Below, piece by piece: positions 1 through 10,485 of a stretch of 64,000 bases of DNA. Origin of the DNA: Closterium sp. NIES-65 (Eukaryota; Streptophyta; Zygnematophyceae; Desmidiales; Closteriaceae); assembly GCA_948144175.1 (NCBI GenBank), contig CANXME010002124.1, positions 372,001 through 436,000 on the forward strand. Direction: 5' to 3'. The position numbers were made by a program, and so were the translations under genes. The stretch's first letter is position 1; each line of letters begins with the position of its first letter. The notes under the pieces were generated by a model. That model searched no databases, had not been told where the DNA came from, and saw nothing but the letters and a program-made list of their open reading frames with translations.

Positions 1-3000
1 GGGACGAAATTCGCGGCTGGAGCTCGGCTGGTCACCTCGTCAGGCCTCGCTGGCCTCGATCATATCCGCCTCGCCCTCCCTACTGGCCCTTTTTTTTCTC
101 AGCCTTGCGACCTTTCAGTCTTCCCGTCCGAGTCCGTGCGAGTGGTTTTTTAGACTTCTAAAAGATCTCTCGTCAGGCCTCGCTGGCCTCGATCATATCC
201 CCCTCACCCCCCCTCTACCTGTCAACCTTTCTGGGAGTTCTCCAGAGTGACCCTGGAATTGTCAAGCTGGATTGTTACCTTTTCCGCCTTTTGCACGTTT
301 TCTCTCTCCCTATGCACCTCTCCTCTCCTCCCATGCAGTTCTTCTCTCTTCCCAAGCACCATTGTCCAACCAACCTGCTGTGCCTTCCTTAACCGGTCCA
401 TGCTCCCCTCTTCCCCCAAACTGCCCCGCTTCTCCTTCCTCCGCTTCTCCTGCCTTTGCTTCTCCTTCTCTCCATCACCCCTTCTCCGTCCCTTCATGTT
501 CGCCCGCCTCTACCTCCTCTTCCCCTTCACCCGTGCGTCTCGATCCATTTAACCACAAGCCGTAGGCGGGGGATACCCAGTGGGCGGTATCGTCCTATTA
601 ATAGAAGACTCGCTCTCACCCCTCCACCTCATTCTCCTCCGCTACTTCCTCTCTCAAGGCCTCTCCCACTCCCACCCACTCCTCCTCCTCTCACCCCTCC
701 CCGATCCCCAAGCCTTTCTCGCCACGCTTCCGGCGCCAGCCGAGGGAAAGGCAGGTTCGGGAGCGCTCGCAGGTCCGGTTGGCCGGGCAGGTCCGGGAGG
801 GCTTTCCGAGCCTCAAGGCCTGGGTTGGTCGCAGGAGGAGAGAAGAGCAGGGGGTGTCGGAAGGGGAGAAAGTGTGGGGGATGGGGGAGGAGGGGGTGAT
901 GGGTTGAGAATAGCATGGCAGTATAAGCACTTGGCTCCCCAGTTCACTGGAGTGGGATCAGGAGGGGCAGCAGGTGCGTCTGTACCGTACTGCACCGAGT
1001 TTGACCTCCGCACACCACTGTCCCGGCCGTCGCTAAGGCATGCGCAGCAGCTGTGCACGTGTGTGCCTCTCTGGGTTGATGCTCTAACGGCAGGGACAGG
1101 AGGCAGCTGCACACAGCAAGAGCTGGCGCAGAATGGGGACTCTGGAGCAACGTCAGGTTTCACCCAAGACTTGTTTGGCCGTGTGTCAGGGTTCCTGTCG
1201 TCCCTTGATTCCAACGTTCCAGCAGATGCTGCTTCCTCTGCACCTGGTGGGTCTACAGGAGCTGGCTTAAGGGGTGTGGGAGGAGGAGGAGGTGGGGGGA
1301 GCGGAGAGGCGGGAGGAAGGGTGGGTCGCATTGGTGTTCATTCTCTGGGAGCTCCTCCATCATTGCTGTTGTCAGGAGATGATGCGCTGGTGGGTCTGGA
1401 TCATATGCCCCTAGTGAGTTCAGACACCTTCTTTTACTTTTCAAAAATGCATTCTCTGGGAGCTCCTCCCTCATTGCGGCTGTCAGGAGATGATGCGGAG
1501 GTGAGCCCAGCAAAGAAATAGGGGCGGGGTTGGTCGCAGAAAGTTCCTCGTTTGATTGAATTGGATTGATTTATATAGCTCTAACGGTTGTTCTCCAATT
1601 CCTCCCTTTCCAACCCTGCAGACCTGGCAGGTACTTGCATGGCTGCAGTGGTTGAAAGGCTGTGTTCGCACTTTGCCCGTTACAGTCCTTGTAACAATTC
1701 CTAGAGATGAAGGAGTTATACCCCCACACGTGTTGCTGAGACTGCAGCATGCAGCGGACTTGGTGTTGGCGATGGAAGCTCTGGAAGGTAGGTGGCAGAT
1801 GGTGAATGGGGTGCAGCACATGGTGAGCATGCTTGCAGGTGTATGTACATTCCAATCGAGCCCCACTTAGAGGCCACTTTTGAGTCGACTCAAAAGTCAC
1901 CTTGGGTGCAGCACATGGTGAGCATGCTTGCAGGTGTATGTACATTTGTAGTGTGTGCTGCTCTCGAATGTGCTGCTGAGACTGAGGCTGCAGCATGCAG
2001 CGGACGTGGTGCTGGCAATGGAAGCACTGGAAGGTGCGGGCGAGGTAGTGAATGGGGTGGGAACATGAATGCATGAAGTGTGTATTCCCAGTGCCTGATT
2101 CGCTCACACGTGCTGCTGAGACAGCAGCATGCAGCGGATGTGGTGCTGGCAATGGAAGCACTGGAAGGTATGGGGGGGCCTGGTGAATGGGGTGCAACAG
2201 AATATGTCGTGTGCATTCAAGTGTAACATGCGTGGTGCATGCTAGCGTGGGCTGTAGAGCAATAATGTGTGCTTCTTCCTCCACACGTGCTGCTGAGACT
2301 GCTGCATGCAGCAGACGTGGTGCTGCAATGGAAGCACTGGAATGTATGGGGGAGCTGATCACGTAGTCTACATTCCACTCTGTGTGCATGTGTGCATGCA
2401 CATTCTCGTGCGCTTGTTTCCAGAACTGCACTCTTCACAATTTTTACTAAATCTGCGTGTGATTGGCCGGTGCTGTGCTGCAGAGGACAATGCGGAGCTA
2501 GCCAGTGGCATCTCGGACTACAAGGACGCCTTGGGTCTCATTCGCATTCGCAAAGTCTCCATGCAGAACTCCCTGGTAAGCATTGTGAATGGATTGGGGT
2601 GATGCTGTACTGTGCTGTGCTGTGCTATAGAGGACAATGCAGAGCTAGCAAGGACGCCTTGGGTTTCATTCACATCCGCAAGGTCTCCGTGCAGAACTCC
2701 CTGGTACATGCATTTTCGAAGGATTTGAGTGGTGGTGTGCTGAGCTGTGCTGAAGAGGGCAGAGGACGATGCAGAACTGGGCCAGTGGGACATTGATTTC
2801 GGACTACAAGGACGCTCTGGGTCTCATTCGCATCCGGAAAATCTCCATGCAGAACTCCCTGGTAAGCCCACTGGCATTGCATTGCATCTGATTCCGAAAG
2901 AAGTAATCAGTCATATCAGGGCCGTCAAGCAGGGAACGTTGCAGCAGGGACATAATGTGCCCTGCATGGCAACAGTGAGTCAGTGACCATGTCAATACCC

Positions 3001-3530
3001 AGGTATGCTAGATTCAGCGCAGGAAAACGACAATTAGTTGTTTCGAATTCTGAGGTTTATTGATTACTTCTGCAGGTGCCTCGTCGTAGGTATGCCAGCA
3101 CATTGATGCCACCGGCTCTCAGTTGGTTTCTTGCCTCTCATTATGTCCTCTTCCCCTATCAGGTGCCTTGTATGCCGGCAGATGACCACTCTGGTGCTGA
3201 GAGCAGTGAACAGGAAGCGACAGATAGTGGTTGAGGAGGCAACCCACCCCCCATCGATGCTCCAGGGGGAACAGCAAGCTCTGAAACCATGTCTCACTTT
3301 TCTTGCTTTCTTTTACGGTATGTCTTCTTCTCGTCCCCTGTCAGGTGCCTCGCATGCCAGCAGTGACCACTCTGGTGCTGAGAGCAGTGAACAGGAAGCG
3401 ACAGATAGTGGTGGAGGAGGCACACCCACCCCCGATCGATGCCACTGGGGGAGCAGCAGGTTCAAGTGGCAGGGGAGGCTCGGTTGGATGTGGTAGTTCA
3501 GGCGGGGGAAGCAATGCTCTGGATTTCTGA
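1..3530 (+). CDS. ELP4: Elongator complex protein 4 (5' end outside window)
   Basis: Elp4 is one of the RecA-fold subunits of the Elp4-5-6 ring of Elongator, which modifies wobble uridines of tRNAs. Exon pieces match Elp4 in order. Bases 1-67 encode a GTKF...SGLAGLDHI stretch (the SxGLxxLD motif). Exon 566-1500 encodes GGYPVGGIVLLIED, DPQAFLATLPAP, LRIAWQYKHLAPQF and HSLGAPP...SGDD. Exon 1622-1787 encodes the LPVTVLVTIPRDE strand and an LAMEALE helix. Exon 2484-2575 encodes SDYKDALGLIRIRKVSMQNS. Exon 3345-3530 encodes TTLVLRAVNRKRQIVVEE and ends in ALDF, like the conserved LDF terminus of Elp4. The last four exons keep phase (0, then 1/2, then 0) across GT-AG introns. The junction between about 67 and 566 is unclear, with no good GT donor. 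The middle of exon 566-1500 is Gly-rich and longer than usual. Several exons have nearby decayed copies. Confidence 0.88.
169..200 (+). repeat. Copy of ELP4 exon segment
   Basis: These 32 bases repeat 36-67 exactly. They encode the same SGLAGLDHI segment. The copy lies in what should be intron, between the first recognisable exon and the exon at 566. Confidence 0.85.
1330..1500 (+). repeat. Duplicated ELP4 HSLGAPP exon end
   Basis: The HSLGAPPS...LSGDDA segment occurs twice, at about 1336-1386 and 1447-1497. The second copy is followed by a good donor (GCGGAG|GTGAGC at 1500/1501). The first ends in a weaker GCTG|GTGGGT. Both are in one open frame, so either donor could be used. Confidence 0.8.
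1876..1897. repeat. Perfect 22-bp palindrome
   Basis: A perfect inverted repeat with core TTTTGAGTCGACTCAAAA, in an ELP4 intron. Relatives occur at 8010-8027, 10253-10270 and 17335-17356, with degenerate forms near 3532-3572, 7967-8004 and 20277-20311. Confidence 0.9.
1950..2350 (+). repeat. Three decayed copies of ELP4 exon 1622-1787 (3' part)
   Basis: The last ~65 bases of exon 1622-1787 (LLRLQHAADLVLAMEALEG) recur at about 1962-2036, 2105-2168 and 2284-2346. The first copy has a small insertion. The third lost bases and its GAAG|GT donor context became GAAT|GT. The flanking intron is copied too: the GTGCAGCACATGGTGAGCAT stretch appears at 1809 and 1906. Only the copy at 1622-1787 has a good acceptor and in-phase donor. 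Confidence 0.85.
2625..2866 (+). repeat. Two decayed copies of ELP4 exon 2484-2575
   Basis: Copies at about 2630-2702 and 2764-2861 carry the same acceptor-side AGAGGAC and the CAGAACTCCCTG|GTA donor side. The first has lost 19 bases. The second has gained a net 7 in the middle. Neither keeps the reading frame, so they are pseudo-exons. Confidence 0.85.
3155..3265 (+). pseudogene. Frameshifted copy of last ELP4 exon
   Basis: This copy matches the start of exon 3345-3530, including the CAG|GTGCC acceptor, and encodes TLVLRAVNRKRQIVVEE in one frame. One extra base after GCCGGCAG (GATGACC against GTGACC) throws the splice-consistent frame off. Confidence 0.8.
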
Positions 3531-3875
3531 GTCGACCCAATAAGTGCCTTCGGAGTTGACTTAAAAGCCACATGCGGAACAGGCTCAGGCAGTGGGGCAG
3601 GCTCGGTTGGACGTGGTAGCTCAGGGGTGGGGGGGAGGGGAGGGGATCAACGCTTTGGTTTTCTGAAACGTTAGACGGTTTGGTCATAAGCTTCTAGTTT
3701 TGAAACCCTTATCTATCAAGCTGAGTTGCAGAGGTGCAGAGTTACCCTTATCTAGTTTTTAGTCCATGAAGCAGACTGGATTAGAGCGAAAATTCAACAA
3801 GGCAAAGGTCAGTGTACTATGAAAAGAGGTACGGTACGTCAACAGCGTTTGTTGTACCGTGCAGAAGATTAGATG
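3531..3875. other. Intergenic, between convergent genes
   Basis: This stretch holds the 3' flanks of ELP4 and of the oxidoreductase-like gene. A degenerate GAGTCGAC-type palindrome lies at about 3532-3572. No gene is seen. Confidence 0.6.
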
Positions 3876-4202
3876 TCATTTTTGTTGACCAGGAGCGGTA
3901 CATGACTCCGTTTTCTGCGCTTGACACATCACTCCCTTCGGTTCGGCGTCAGCCTTGGCTTTAGCTGCGTTGTATTTCTCAAGCTCCTCGTAATACGTCT
4001 CCCACACGCACGGGCTGCAACCGCTACCGCAGCAGTCACTTGGAAGCGGCTTCTCTGGCGGCTCAAGGTTCGGCTGGTTCATTCTTGCGATGGCAACGGT
4101 CGAAAATGAGTCTGCCAGCAAAAACTGGCTTCTTTGTGTTTTCAAGCGTAACAAGCAAGGCTTGATGCTGTTGATCATAGAGAGATGCAGCAAGCTGCGC
4201 AC
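3876..4202 (-). CDS. Oxidoreductase-like domain protein (OXLD1 type), mitochondrial
   Basis: A 108-residue protein. Residues ~48-75 contain PPEKPLPSDCCGSGCSPCVW followed by ETYYEELEKY. This is the short Cys-rich signature of the oxidoreductase-like domain family (human OXLD1 and plant homologues), with its four closely spaced cysteines and CVW. The first ~40 residues are basic, rich in S, L and R, and nearly free of acidic residues, as expected for a mitochondrial presequence. The second in-frame Met (residue 9) could also be the start. The size fits the family. The molecular function of the family is poorly known, so no reaction is assigned. The gene is convergent with ELP4, with 345 bases between stops, and divergent from the phosphatase gene. 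Confidence 0.82.
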   Translation of the reverse strand: MRSLLHLSMINSIKPCLLRLKTQRSQFLLADSFSTVAIARMNQPNLEPPEKPLPSDCCGSGCSPCVWETYYEELEKYNAAKAKADAEPKGVMCQAQKTESCTAPGQQK

Positions 4203-5221
4203 GGAGATCCACGCGATACCAGATTCACGACTGGAGACGCATAACTGGCGAACAAGCTAACGACGAAGATTAGAGACGAAACACACATACCTCGTAGTGG
4301 CGTGTATGCCTCAAATACAGGAAACTAGGAGTATTCTATGTTTGAACCAGGGTCTGTTTACAACGACAGGGCCTCCAGGAATTGTCTTGCTAGAACCTCT
4401 ACCTAAATTCTTTACATCCGATTCCAGTAGCAATCTAGGGGTAACTTCACCTCTATTGTGTCCTCGTCATGGGTCGCTTCACTATCAGATTATGATCACA
4501 AACTGTATGAAAATATATTGTTTTTGTCTTCATCTTACCGATAAACCGGGGGACCTTAAATGGAGGACTATCAGCTTACGTGGTCGATCTCCATTTGTTC
4601 ATAAAGTGCGAAGCACATTGGATAAGCACACTGGATTCGTTTCGCCGACCAGTAAGTCTCCTTCCTCTCTCCACCGCTGGACTTTCGCTGACTCGTAATT
4701 TTTTGTTACTGTTCGTCCGACCATAACTATCTTTCGTGAACAGTGAACTATCGTGGACGACCTCTCCACCACAACACTCAAACTCTGACAATGAAGATCG
4801 CGGTTTGGGTGAACGCTTTGCGGGGCAAAATGGTTCGCTCTTGTTCTACATCGGTTAAATAGGGTTCTGAGCGAGATTGAACGGTTGTGACTTTTCCTGA
4901 TTGCCGCACCGCGCCAGCAAGTCAGCGCCTCACCACTGCCTTCCTGTAATTACTCGCAATTAGGGATGTCCTGCAAAGGAGAGCAGTCAGAACCCGTTTA
5001 TCCAGCAATACTCTTCCTCCGTTAGCACAGAAGTGCGCTCAGTATAGTACAAAGCAGTGTGTTCCGTAACCGACGCGGCAGCCGAAAATACGCTGATCGC
5101 GGAGCACCGCTGTTAACCTGATCAACTTCTTAAACCACATTAGGCGTATTACGCATAGCAGCCAGAACGACGGCGAAACCACCGTACCGCTGCTTGCAGC
5201 TCCCCGCTAGGTAGCCAAGGA
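4203..5221. other. Intergenic region between divergent genes
   Basis: About 1 kb between the - strand oxidoreductase-like gene and the + strand phosphatase gene, so it should hold both promoters. Composition is closer to 45% GC than in the flanking genes. Short ORFs here have no recognisable content. Confidence 0.5.
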
Positions 5222-8200
5222 ATGAAAGCAGGCGAGAACGACGCCGCCGCCTCTGCTGTCACGCGCGGGACTGTCGCCCGCGCCGGTGGCGGGGGGGGCG
5301 GCCCTGGTGCCGGAATCGGCGGGCCTGGCTGCGGCGGAAGGTCCGGGCGGCGGTGGACGGCGATGGTGAGGATCCACGGCGCGTGCATTGCGGCGAACGA
5401 CCCCTTCGCGGGGGACCATGGGCGCTCGCCTGGCGGAAATGCACCGACTTGCGGAGATGCGGCTGGCGGAAACGACACGACAGGCGGAAGCGGGGAGGCG
5501 GACGGGGGAATACGCCTCGCGCCGTACTGCCCGCTGAGATCGTCCCCCGGGTTCGCTTGGTCCGCGCTCACGCACCCGTTCCGCAGGGCGGAGGCGGAGG
5601 CGGAGCAGGTGCAGGCGCAGGGGCAGGCGGAGGCAAATTCGCAGGCGCAGACACAGGCGCAGGAGCAGGAGCAGGCGCAGGGGAAGGTGCAGGAGCGGAG
5701 GCCGGGAGAAGGCAGTGAGGAGAGGGGAACGGAGGACGGGGAGGGGGAGAAGGCAGGAGAAGGCGCAGGGAGAAGGCGACGACCGGGCCGAGGCGGTGGT
5801 TTTCTGTGCTGCTTCGGAGGTGGTCCCGCTGAATCGAGGTGTGACAATGACGAGGGGGGGGTGAGTATAGCGAGGGAAACAGGAGGAGGAGAAGGAGGTG
5901 GAGGTGGAAGGGTGAGGGGGGACGAGGCAGGGCGGGGGATTGCTGCAGAGGCTTTGGTGGCTTGGCGCATGGATAGTGTTGCTGCTGCTGATAATGCTGC
6001 GTCTGCTACAGCTGGAGCATCAGTGAAAGGTTTGAAGATGGCACAGAAGCAGCAGGAACAGCAGGGGCAGCAGCAGCAGCAGCAGCATCAGGGGCAGCAG
6101 CAACAACAAGATCAGAAGCAGAAGGATGAGCAGCAAGACCAACGGCAGCGAGAGCAAGAAGAGGCGGTGGCAATGGCAGGGGAGGACCGCTCCCACGTGC
6201 TCGTCTCACCCTCACGGGGCTTTGTCTTTGCAGCGGTGTATGACGGCTTCGCAGAGCGGCACGCCGTGGATTACCTGCTCGCACACCTCTACACCGCACT
6301 GTGCCACCAGCTGGACGCGTGCGGCCTGCATACACTGCACCTAGACTCTCAAGAAAATTCTCTGCACCTGGATGGTTGTGGCGGTGGCGGCTTGCCCTCC
6401 CAGGAATCTCACGGAAACGGCCAGCATCTCACATGTGGTCTGCACTGTCAAGCATGCACCGAGAGTGGGAGGGGGCATGACCACAACCACAGGGCATCTG
6501 GTGGTTTAGAAGGGACGTGTGAGTGCGGGTGTGAGTGTGAGAGTACAGGTGGGGGTGAGTTGAAAGGAAAGATGAGGTGGATGGTGCGTAAGATGGGCAG
6601 GGCGAGTCGGAAAGCGTTCCCGAGGGACCGAAGCCGCTCTGATTGGTCAGAAGCTTCGGAAGAGACGGAGGGATTGGAGCAGGAGGGTGCGTGTGAGGGA
6701 ACGGGCGGGAGTGAGTCGAAGGGTAAGCTAAGGTGGACGTTGGGTGAGGTGGGGAGGGCGAGCAGGAAAGCATTCCCAAGGGAGCGAAGCCGCTCTGATT
6801 GGTCGGAAGCTTCTGATAACCAGGATGACCAAGAAGCATTCCCTGGGGATAACCAGGATCACAGAATGGGCCAGGAGGGTGCATCTGAAAAGGCACAGGG
6901 GGTGCGGCAGGAGAGAGGGTCTGATGGCTCTCAGAATGGAAAGCTGAGGGGAGAGAAGGAGGGAGAAGGCAATGGAGAAGGGAAGGAGGAAGGGAAGGGG
7001 ATCAAACAAGTCGTGGGACATGGTCAGAAACAGTCGCAGCAGCAGCAGCAGCAACAGCACCATCATCACCACCAGGAACGGCAGCAGCAGCAGCACCCTC
7101 TCCATGTGCCAAAGGCCTTGCAAGAGCCAGGTAACGACCACAGAAGACACCAAATGATCTTAGGCGCCTTAGAACGCGCCCTTGCCTCTACCGAGTCCTC
7201 CTTTCTGACGCGAGTTAAAGACGTCTCTAAAGACCAGCCGGAGTACGCGGTAGGAGGGGCGTCTTTAGTTGCTGCTATAGTCACAGCCACGGATGTTTAT
7301 GTGATTAATTTGGGGGATAGTAGGGCTGTGATTGTACGGGGGGAAGAGGTGGGGAGGGGATGGCGGGGGGTGTTGAGGAAGGGGGCGGGAGTGGGAGGGG
7401 GAGGGAGTGCTAGCCTTGTGAGCGGAAGGAGGAGAAGCGGGGAAGGGGGACGTGGGCGAGGGGGAAGTGGGGGATGGGGGAGTGGTGGAAGAGGGGAGGG
7501 AGAGGGGAGTGGTAGCAGCAAAGGGAGTGGCAGAAGAGAGAAAGTGGGGGAAACGGGGGATATATGGGAGAAGGGGGAGAAGTGGGAGAGGGGTGAGATT
7601 AGTGGGGCTGTTGGGGCAATGGAAAGTGCGGGAAGCAGGGGTGCAGGAGGAGGGGAAGCAGGAGGAGGGGAGAAGGGAGGAGGCAGAGGAGGGGGAGTGT
7701 GGAGGTGGAAGGCAGAGAGACTGACAGTGGACCATAACACGAGCAATGCTGCTGTGAGTCTACACTCTATGAAATTTCACTTGTGGAAATTCTCAGACTG
7801 ACACAAAGAAGGCAGAGAGACTGACAGGGGACCACAACACGAGCAATGCTGCTGTGAGTCCTCTCTCTTCTTCTATCACCCTCCTCCCCTCCTCGCATTT
7901 CTCCTTTCGAGTAATGACAGTGGGAGACCTACCTCTCTTCCCCCAAGTGACTCTTATGAAGTTCCGTTTTAAGTCGACTCACAGGAACTTGATGAGTCGA
8001 CTTCGCAAATTTTGAGGCGCCTCAAAAGTTCCGGACACTTCACGGCACAACTGATGCTGCTGTGAGTTTCCACTTTGGGGCCCTGGAAATGAACGCCATG
8101 GAAATGAACGCCATGGAAATGAACGCCATGGAAATGAGCTCACAACAAAGAGGTACAACCTGCCTCCCGTTAGGCCACAAGCACGACAGGCTAACAGTAA

Positions 8201-9849
8201 TTTATACCATGCAATACCTGTAACGAGCAACACCCCTCGCACCCCTTCCCCCATGCAAACTACAGGAGGTGCGGCGGGTGCAGCAGGCACATGCAGACAG
8301 TGACGTCATCAAGAGGGGGCGTCTAAAGGGCAAGATCAAGCTCACACGCGCCTTTGGTGCAGCTTACCTCAAGGACGTGAGTGCTTACCTCAAGGACGTG
8401 AGTGCTTACCTCAAGGACGTGAGTGCTTACCTCAAGGACGTGAGTGCTTACCTCAAGGACGTGAGTGCTTACCTCAAGGACGTGAGTGCTTACCATTTAG
8501 AGCTTGCCCTGCCCTGCCATTCCTTGTCCTGCCCTTTTCTCCCTGCCCTTCCCTACCCTACACACATCACCCCAGCCACTTCCTCCCCTCTTTTCTCACC
8601 TCCCTATCGCCCCTCACTGCAGCAAACAATCAACGATGCCCTGCTGGGCATGTTCCGAGTCAAGTACCAAGCCTCAGCTTCAGCTTCGGAACCATACCTC
8701 TCCTCCTTGCCGCACCTCCACCACGTGCGAATCTCACCGTCGGATCGGCTCCTCATCCTCTCATCCGACGGTCTGTATCAGCACATGCAAACCAAGGACG
8801 TTTCCCACTGCCTCGGCCCCACCCTAGCCAGTTTCTTCCTCCAGCCAGTAGCAGCTGGTTCGGCACATGGAGGTTCGGGAATTTTAGGTTCAGCACATGG
8901 AGGTTCGGGAGCTCGTAGGCTGACCAGAGGGATGTCTTTGGGGGGAAGCTTTCGGATTGGCAGTAAGAAGTGGGTTGAGACAGGGGTGGGGGAAGAGAGA
9001 GGACGTGGGGGAAGAGGTGCAGGAGCAGCAGGAGGAGCAGGGGCGGCAGGGGCAGCAAGAGTAACAGGAGCAGCAGCAGCAGCAGGTGCAGGTGCAGCGT
9101 CAGCACCATCAGGGGCAGGGGCAGTAACGGAAACAGCAGTAACAGACAACCAATTTACAAGGAGCAGCAGCAACAACATAGCAGGGGGGCTGGTGAAAGA
9201 AGCTCTTAAGATGGCCAGTGAGAGCTCTCGAAAACCGCCTGCGGTAACTCAAAGCACGAGCAGCAGCAGCAACAACAACAGCAACAGCAGCAACGGCAGT
9301 GGAAACATTGCAGAGGGGTTGGTGAGAGAAGCTATTGAGAGGGCTGCAGAGCGCACAGGCTCCCACCCCTCCGCCCTCTCCTCTCTCCCCCTGGGCACCC
9401 AATGCAATGCCACGAGCAATGGCACTGACAGCAGCAGTGGAAACATTGCCGAGGGGTTGGTGAGGGAGGCTCTCGAGAGGGCTGCAGAGCACACAGGCTC
9501 CCACCCCTCCGCCCTCTCCTCTCTCCCCCTCGGCACCCAGCGCAGAAAGATCCACGACGATATCTCGGTTATTGTGCTGGAGATTCAGCCACCACCGTTT
9601 CAGTCACACCCTGCACAGCCACACCATCTACTGACACACCCTTCACAGTCACACATGCATGCACTGTTCCATCCTACTCTTCCCACCAGCACCACCACCA
9701 CTAGCAGCAGCGGCAGGCACACTCTCACCAGAATGCTTCGCCGCACACACTCTGCTGCTGCCCGGCCCCTCCCCCATTGCTCTGTGAGCAGCAGCGGATC
9801 GGCGGAGAGCACTCAACTGGCGCGAATTGACACTGGAGTAGAGATGTGA
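5222..9849 (+). CDS. PP2C protein phosphatase, POLTERGEIST/PLL-like
   Basis: A metal-dependent Ser/Thr phosphatase of the plant POL/PLL type. Model: exons 5222-7753, 8266-8376 and 8623-9849, all phase 0, giving 1289 residues. Motifs in order: VFAAVYDGF (Y340-F343), in place of the usual DGHGG as in POL/PLL proteins; YVINLGDSRAVIVR (~690-705); RLTVDHNTSNAA; EVRRVQQ...KGKIKLTRAFGAAYLKD; INDALLGMFRVKY; LLILSSDGLYQHM; and RRKIHDDISVIVLEI. The metal-binding Asps of GDSRA, SSDG and HDD are present. A 300-residue acidic, Gln/His-rich insert lies between the first two motifs and contains a duplicated ASRKAF...RSRSDWSEAS block. A Gly-rich insert follows GDSRAV. The family normally has GLVREAxERAA once; here it is tripled. 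Intron 2 (246 bp) is open in frame. Start choice: first Met of the open frame, before a low-complexity N terminus. Confidence 0.85.
7709..8068 (+). repeat. Repeated exon end with splice donor (PP2C exon 1)
   Basis: The exon 1 end GGCAGAGAGACTGACAG...AATGCTGCT|GTGAGT at 7709-7759 is repeated almost unchanged at 7811-7861. A shorter, decayed form (GCACAACTGATGCTGCTGTGAG) lies at 8044-8065. Each carries a GCT|GTGAGT donor. Confidence 0.85.
8010..8027. repeat. 18-bp palindrome
   Basis: A perfect palindrome TTTTGAGGCGCCTCAAAA inside PP2C intron 1. Two GAGTCGAC-type half-copies lie just upstream (7967-8004). Confidence 0.9.
8087..8138 (+). repeat. 15-bp tandem repeat in PP2C intron 1
   Basis: Three and a half copies of GGAAATGAACGCCAT. 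No function is apparent. Confidence 0.85.
8362..8487 (+). repeat. Six-unit 21-bp minisatellite containing the exon 2 splice donor
   Basis: Six identical 21-bp units, each with the exon end TACCTCAAGGAC followed by donor GTGAGT. The period is seven codons and the array is open in the phosphatase frame (AYLKDVS repeated). Use of any later donor would therefore add whole 7-residue repeats without a frameshift. Confidence 0.93.
9160..9545 (+). repeat. Tripled C-terminal helix module in PP2C
   Basis: The segment EGLVREAxERAAE...TGSHPSALSSLPLGTQ occurs twice nearly identically (9304-9402 and 9442-9540). A diverged form, GGLVKEALKMASESS, lies at about 9184-9225. Only the last copy runs into the conserved RRKIHDDISVIV strand. 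Confidence 0.85.
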
Positions 9850-10198
9850 GCACGCAACAGTCTCGCATTGACTGAGGCTACATTCCGCTCTGGACATGTC
9901 CCAATTGTACATCTCCCAATCGATTCCACCGCACTGCATCTTATTACACCGAATTACACCCTAGTTTCTAACATTGTCAAAATTTTCGCGTCTCTGGTTT
10001 AGTTCGGTTCAGAGCGGTACACCCGATTGGGACATGTACGATTGGGACATGTCCAGAGCGGAATGTACCCTGAGAGTGAGTTACGCGTCCCCCACCGCAC
10101 TCACGCCTCCCCCTCCGTTCAGTCAGCAGCAGCGGATCGGCGGAGAGCACTCAACTGGTGCGAATAGACACTGGAGTAGAGATGTGAGCACCTAGCAG
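9787..10198 (+). repeat. Duplicated PP2C terminal codons
   Basis: The last ~70 bases of the coding region, including the stop (CAGCAGCGGATCGGCGGAGA...GAGATGTGAGCAC, at 9787-9853), are repeated at 10126-10192 with two substitutions. The second copy lies downstream of the gene and is not coding. Confidence 0.88.
9879..10067. mobile_element. 189-bp foldback (MITE-like) element
   Basis: The arms at 9879-9923 and about 10023-10067 are inverted copies (TACATTCCGCTCTGGACATG... against its complement) with few mismatches. A ~100-base AT-richer spacer separates them. The element sits just 3' of the PP2C stop, between the two copies of the gene's terminal codons. No clear target duplication was found, so the class is uncertain. 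Confidence 0.6.
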
Positions 10199-10252
10199 CC
10201 TGGACCTGAGGGAGCCGGAGCTACACCGACGGTACACAGGCTGACATAATTT

Positions 10253-10270
10253 TTTTGAGGCGCCTCAAAA
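10253..10270. repeat. 18-bp palindrome
   Basis: Identical to the palindrome at 8010-8027 (TTTTGAGGCGCCTCAAAA). It lies between PP2C and the hAT element. Confidence 0.9.
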
Positions 10271-10485
10271 CCGCGAGCCATGAGACGACTTGGTTCTCAC
10301 CAGATTTTATCTGGTTCTGAAGCCTGTGTTTCTGTACAGATTCATATTACGGTATTGTAGTTGACGCTACCTCATTACCAGTTATATTATTATCATTACT
10401 AGAAGTGGTGTCCCAATCCCATCACTGCTACCGGTACTCTTACTAATGCAATTTCGGCTATCAGCATTACCATACCCCGTACAAC

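Noticed and set aside
222..916. Overlapping - and + strand ORFs near the window start
   Set aside because: They are Pro/Ser-rich frames opposite or beside ELP4 exons with no motif. The ELP4 frame explains the conserved part.
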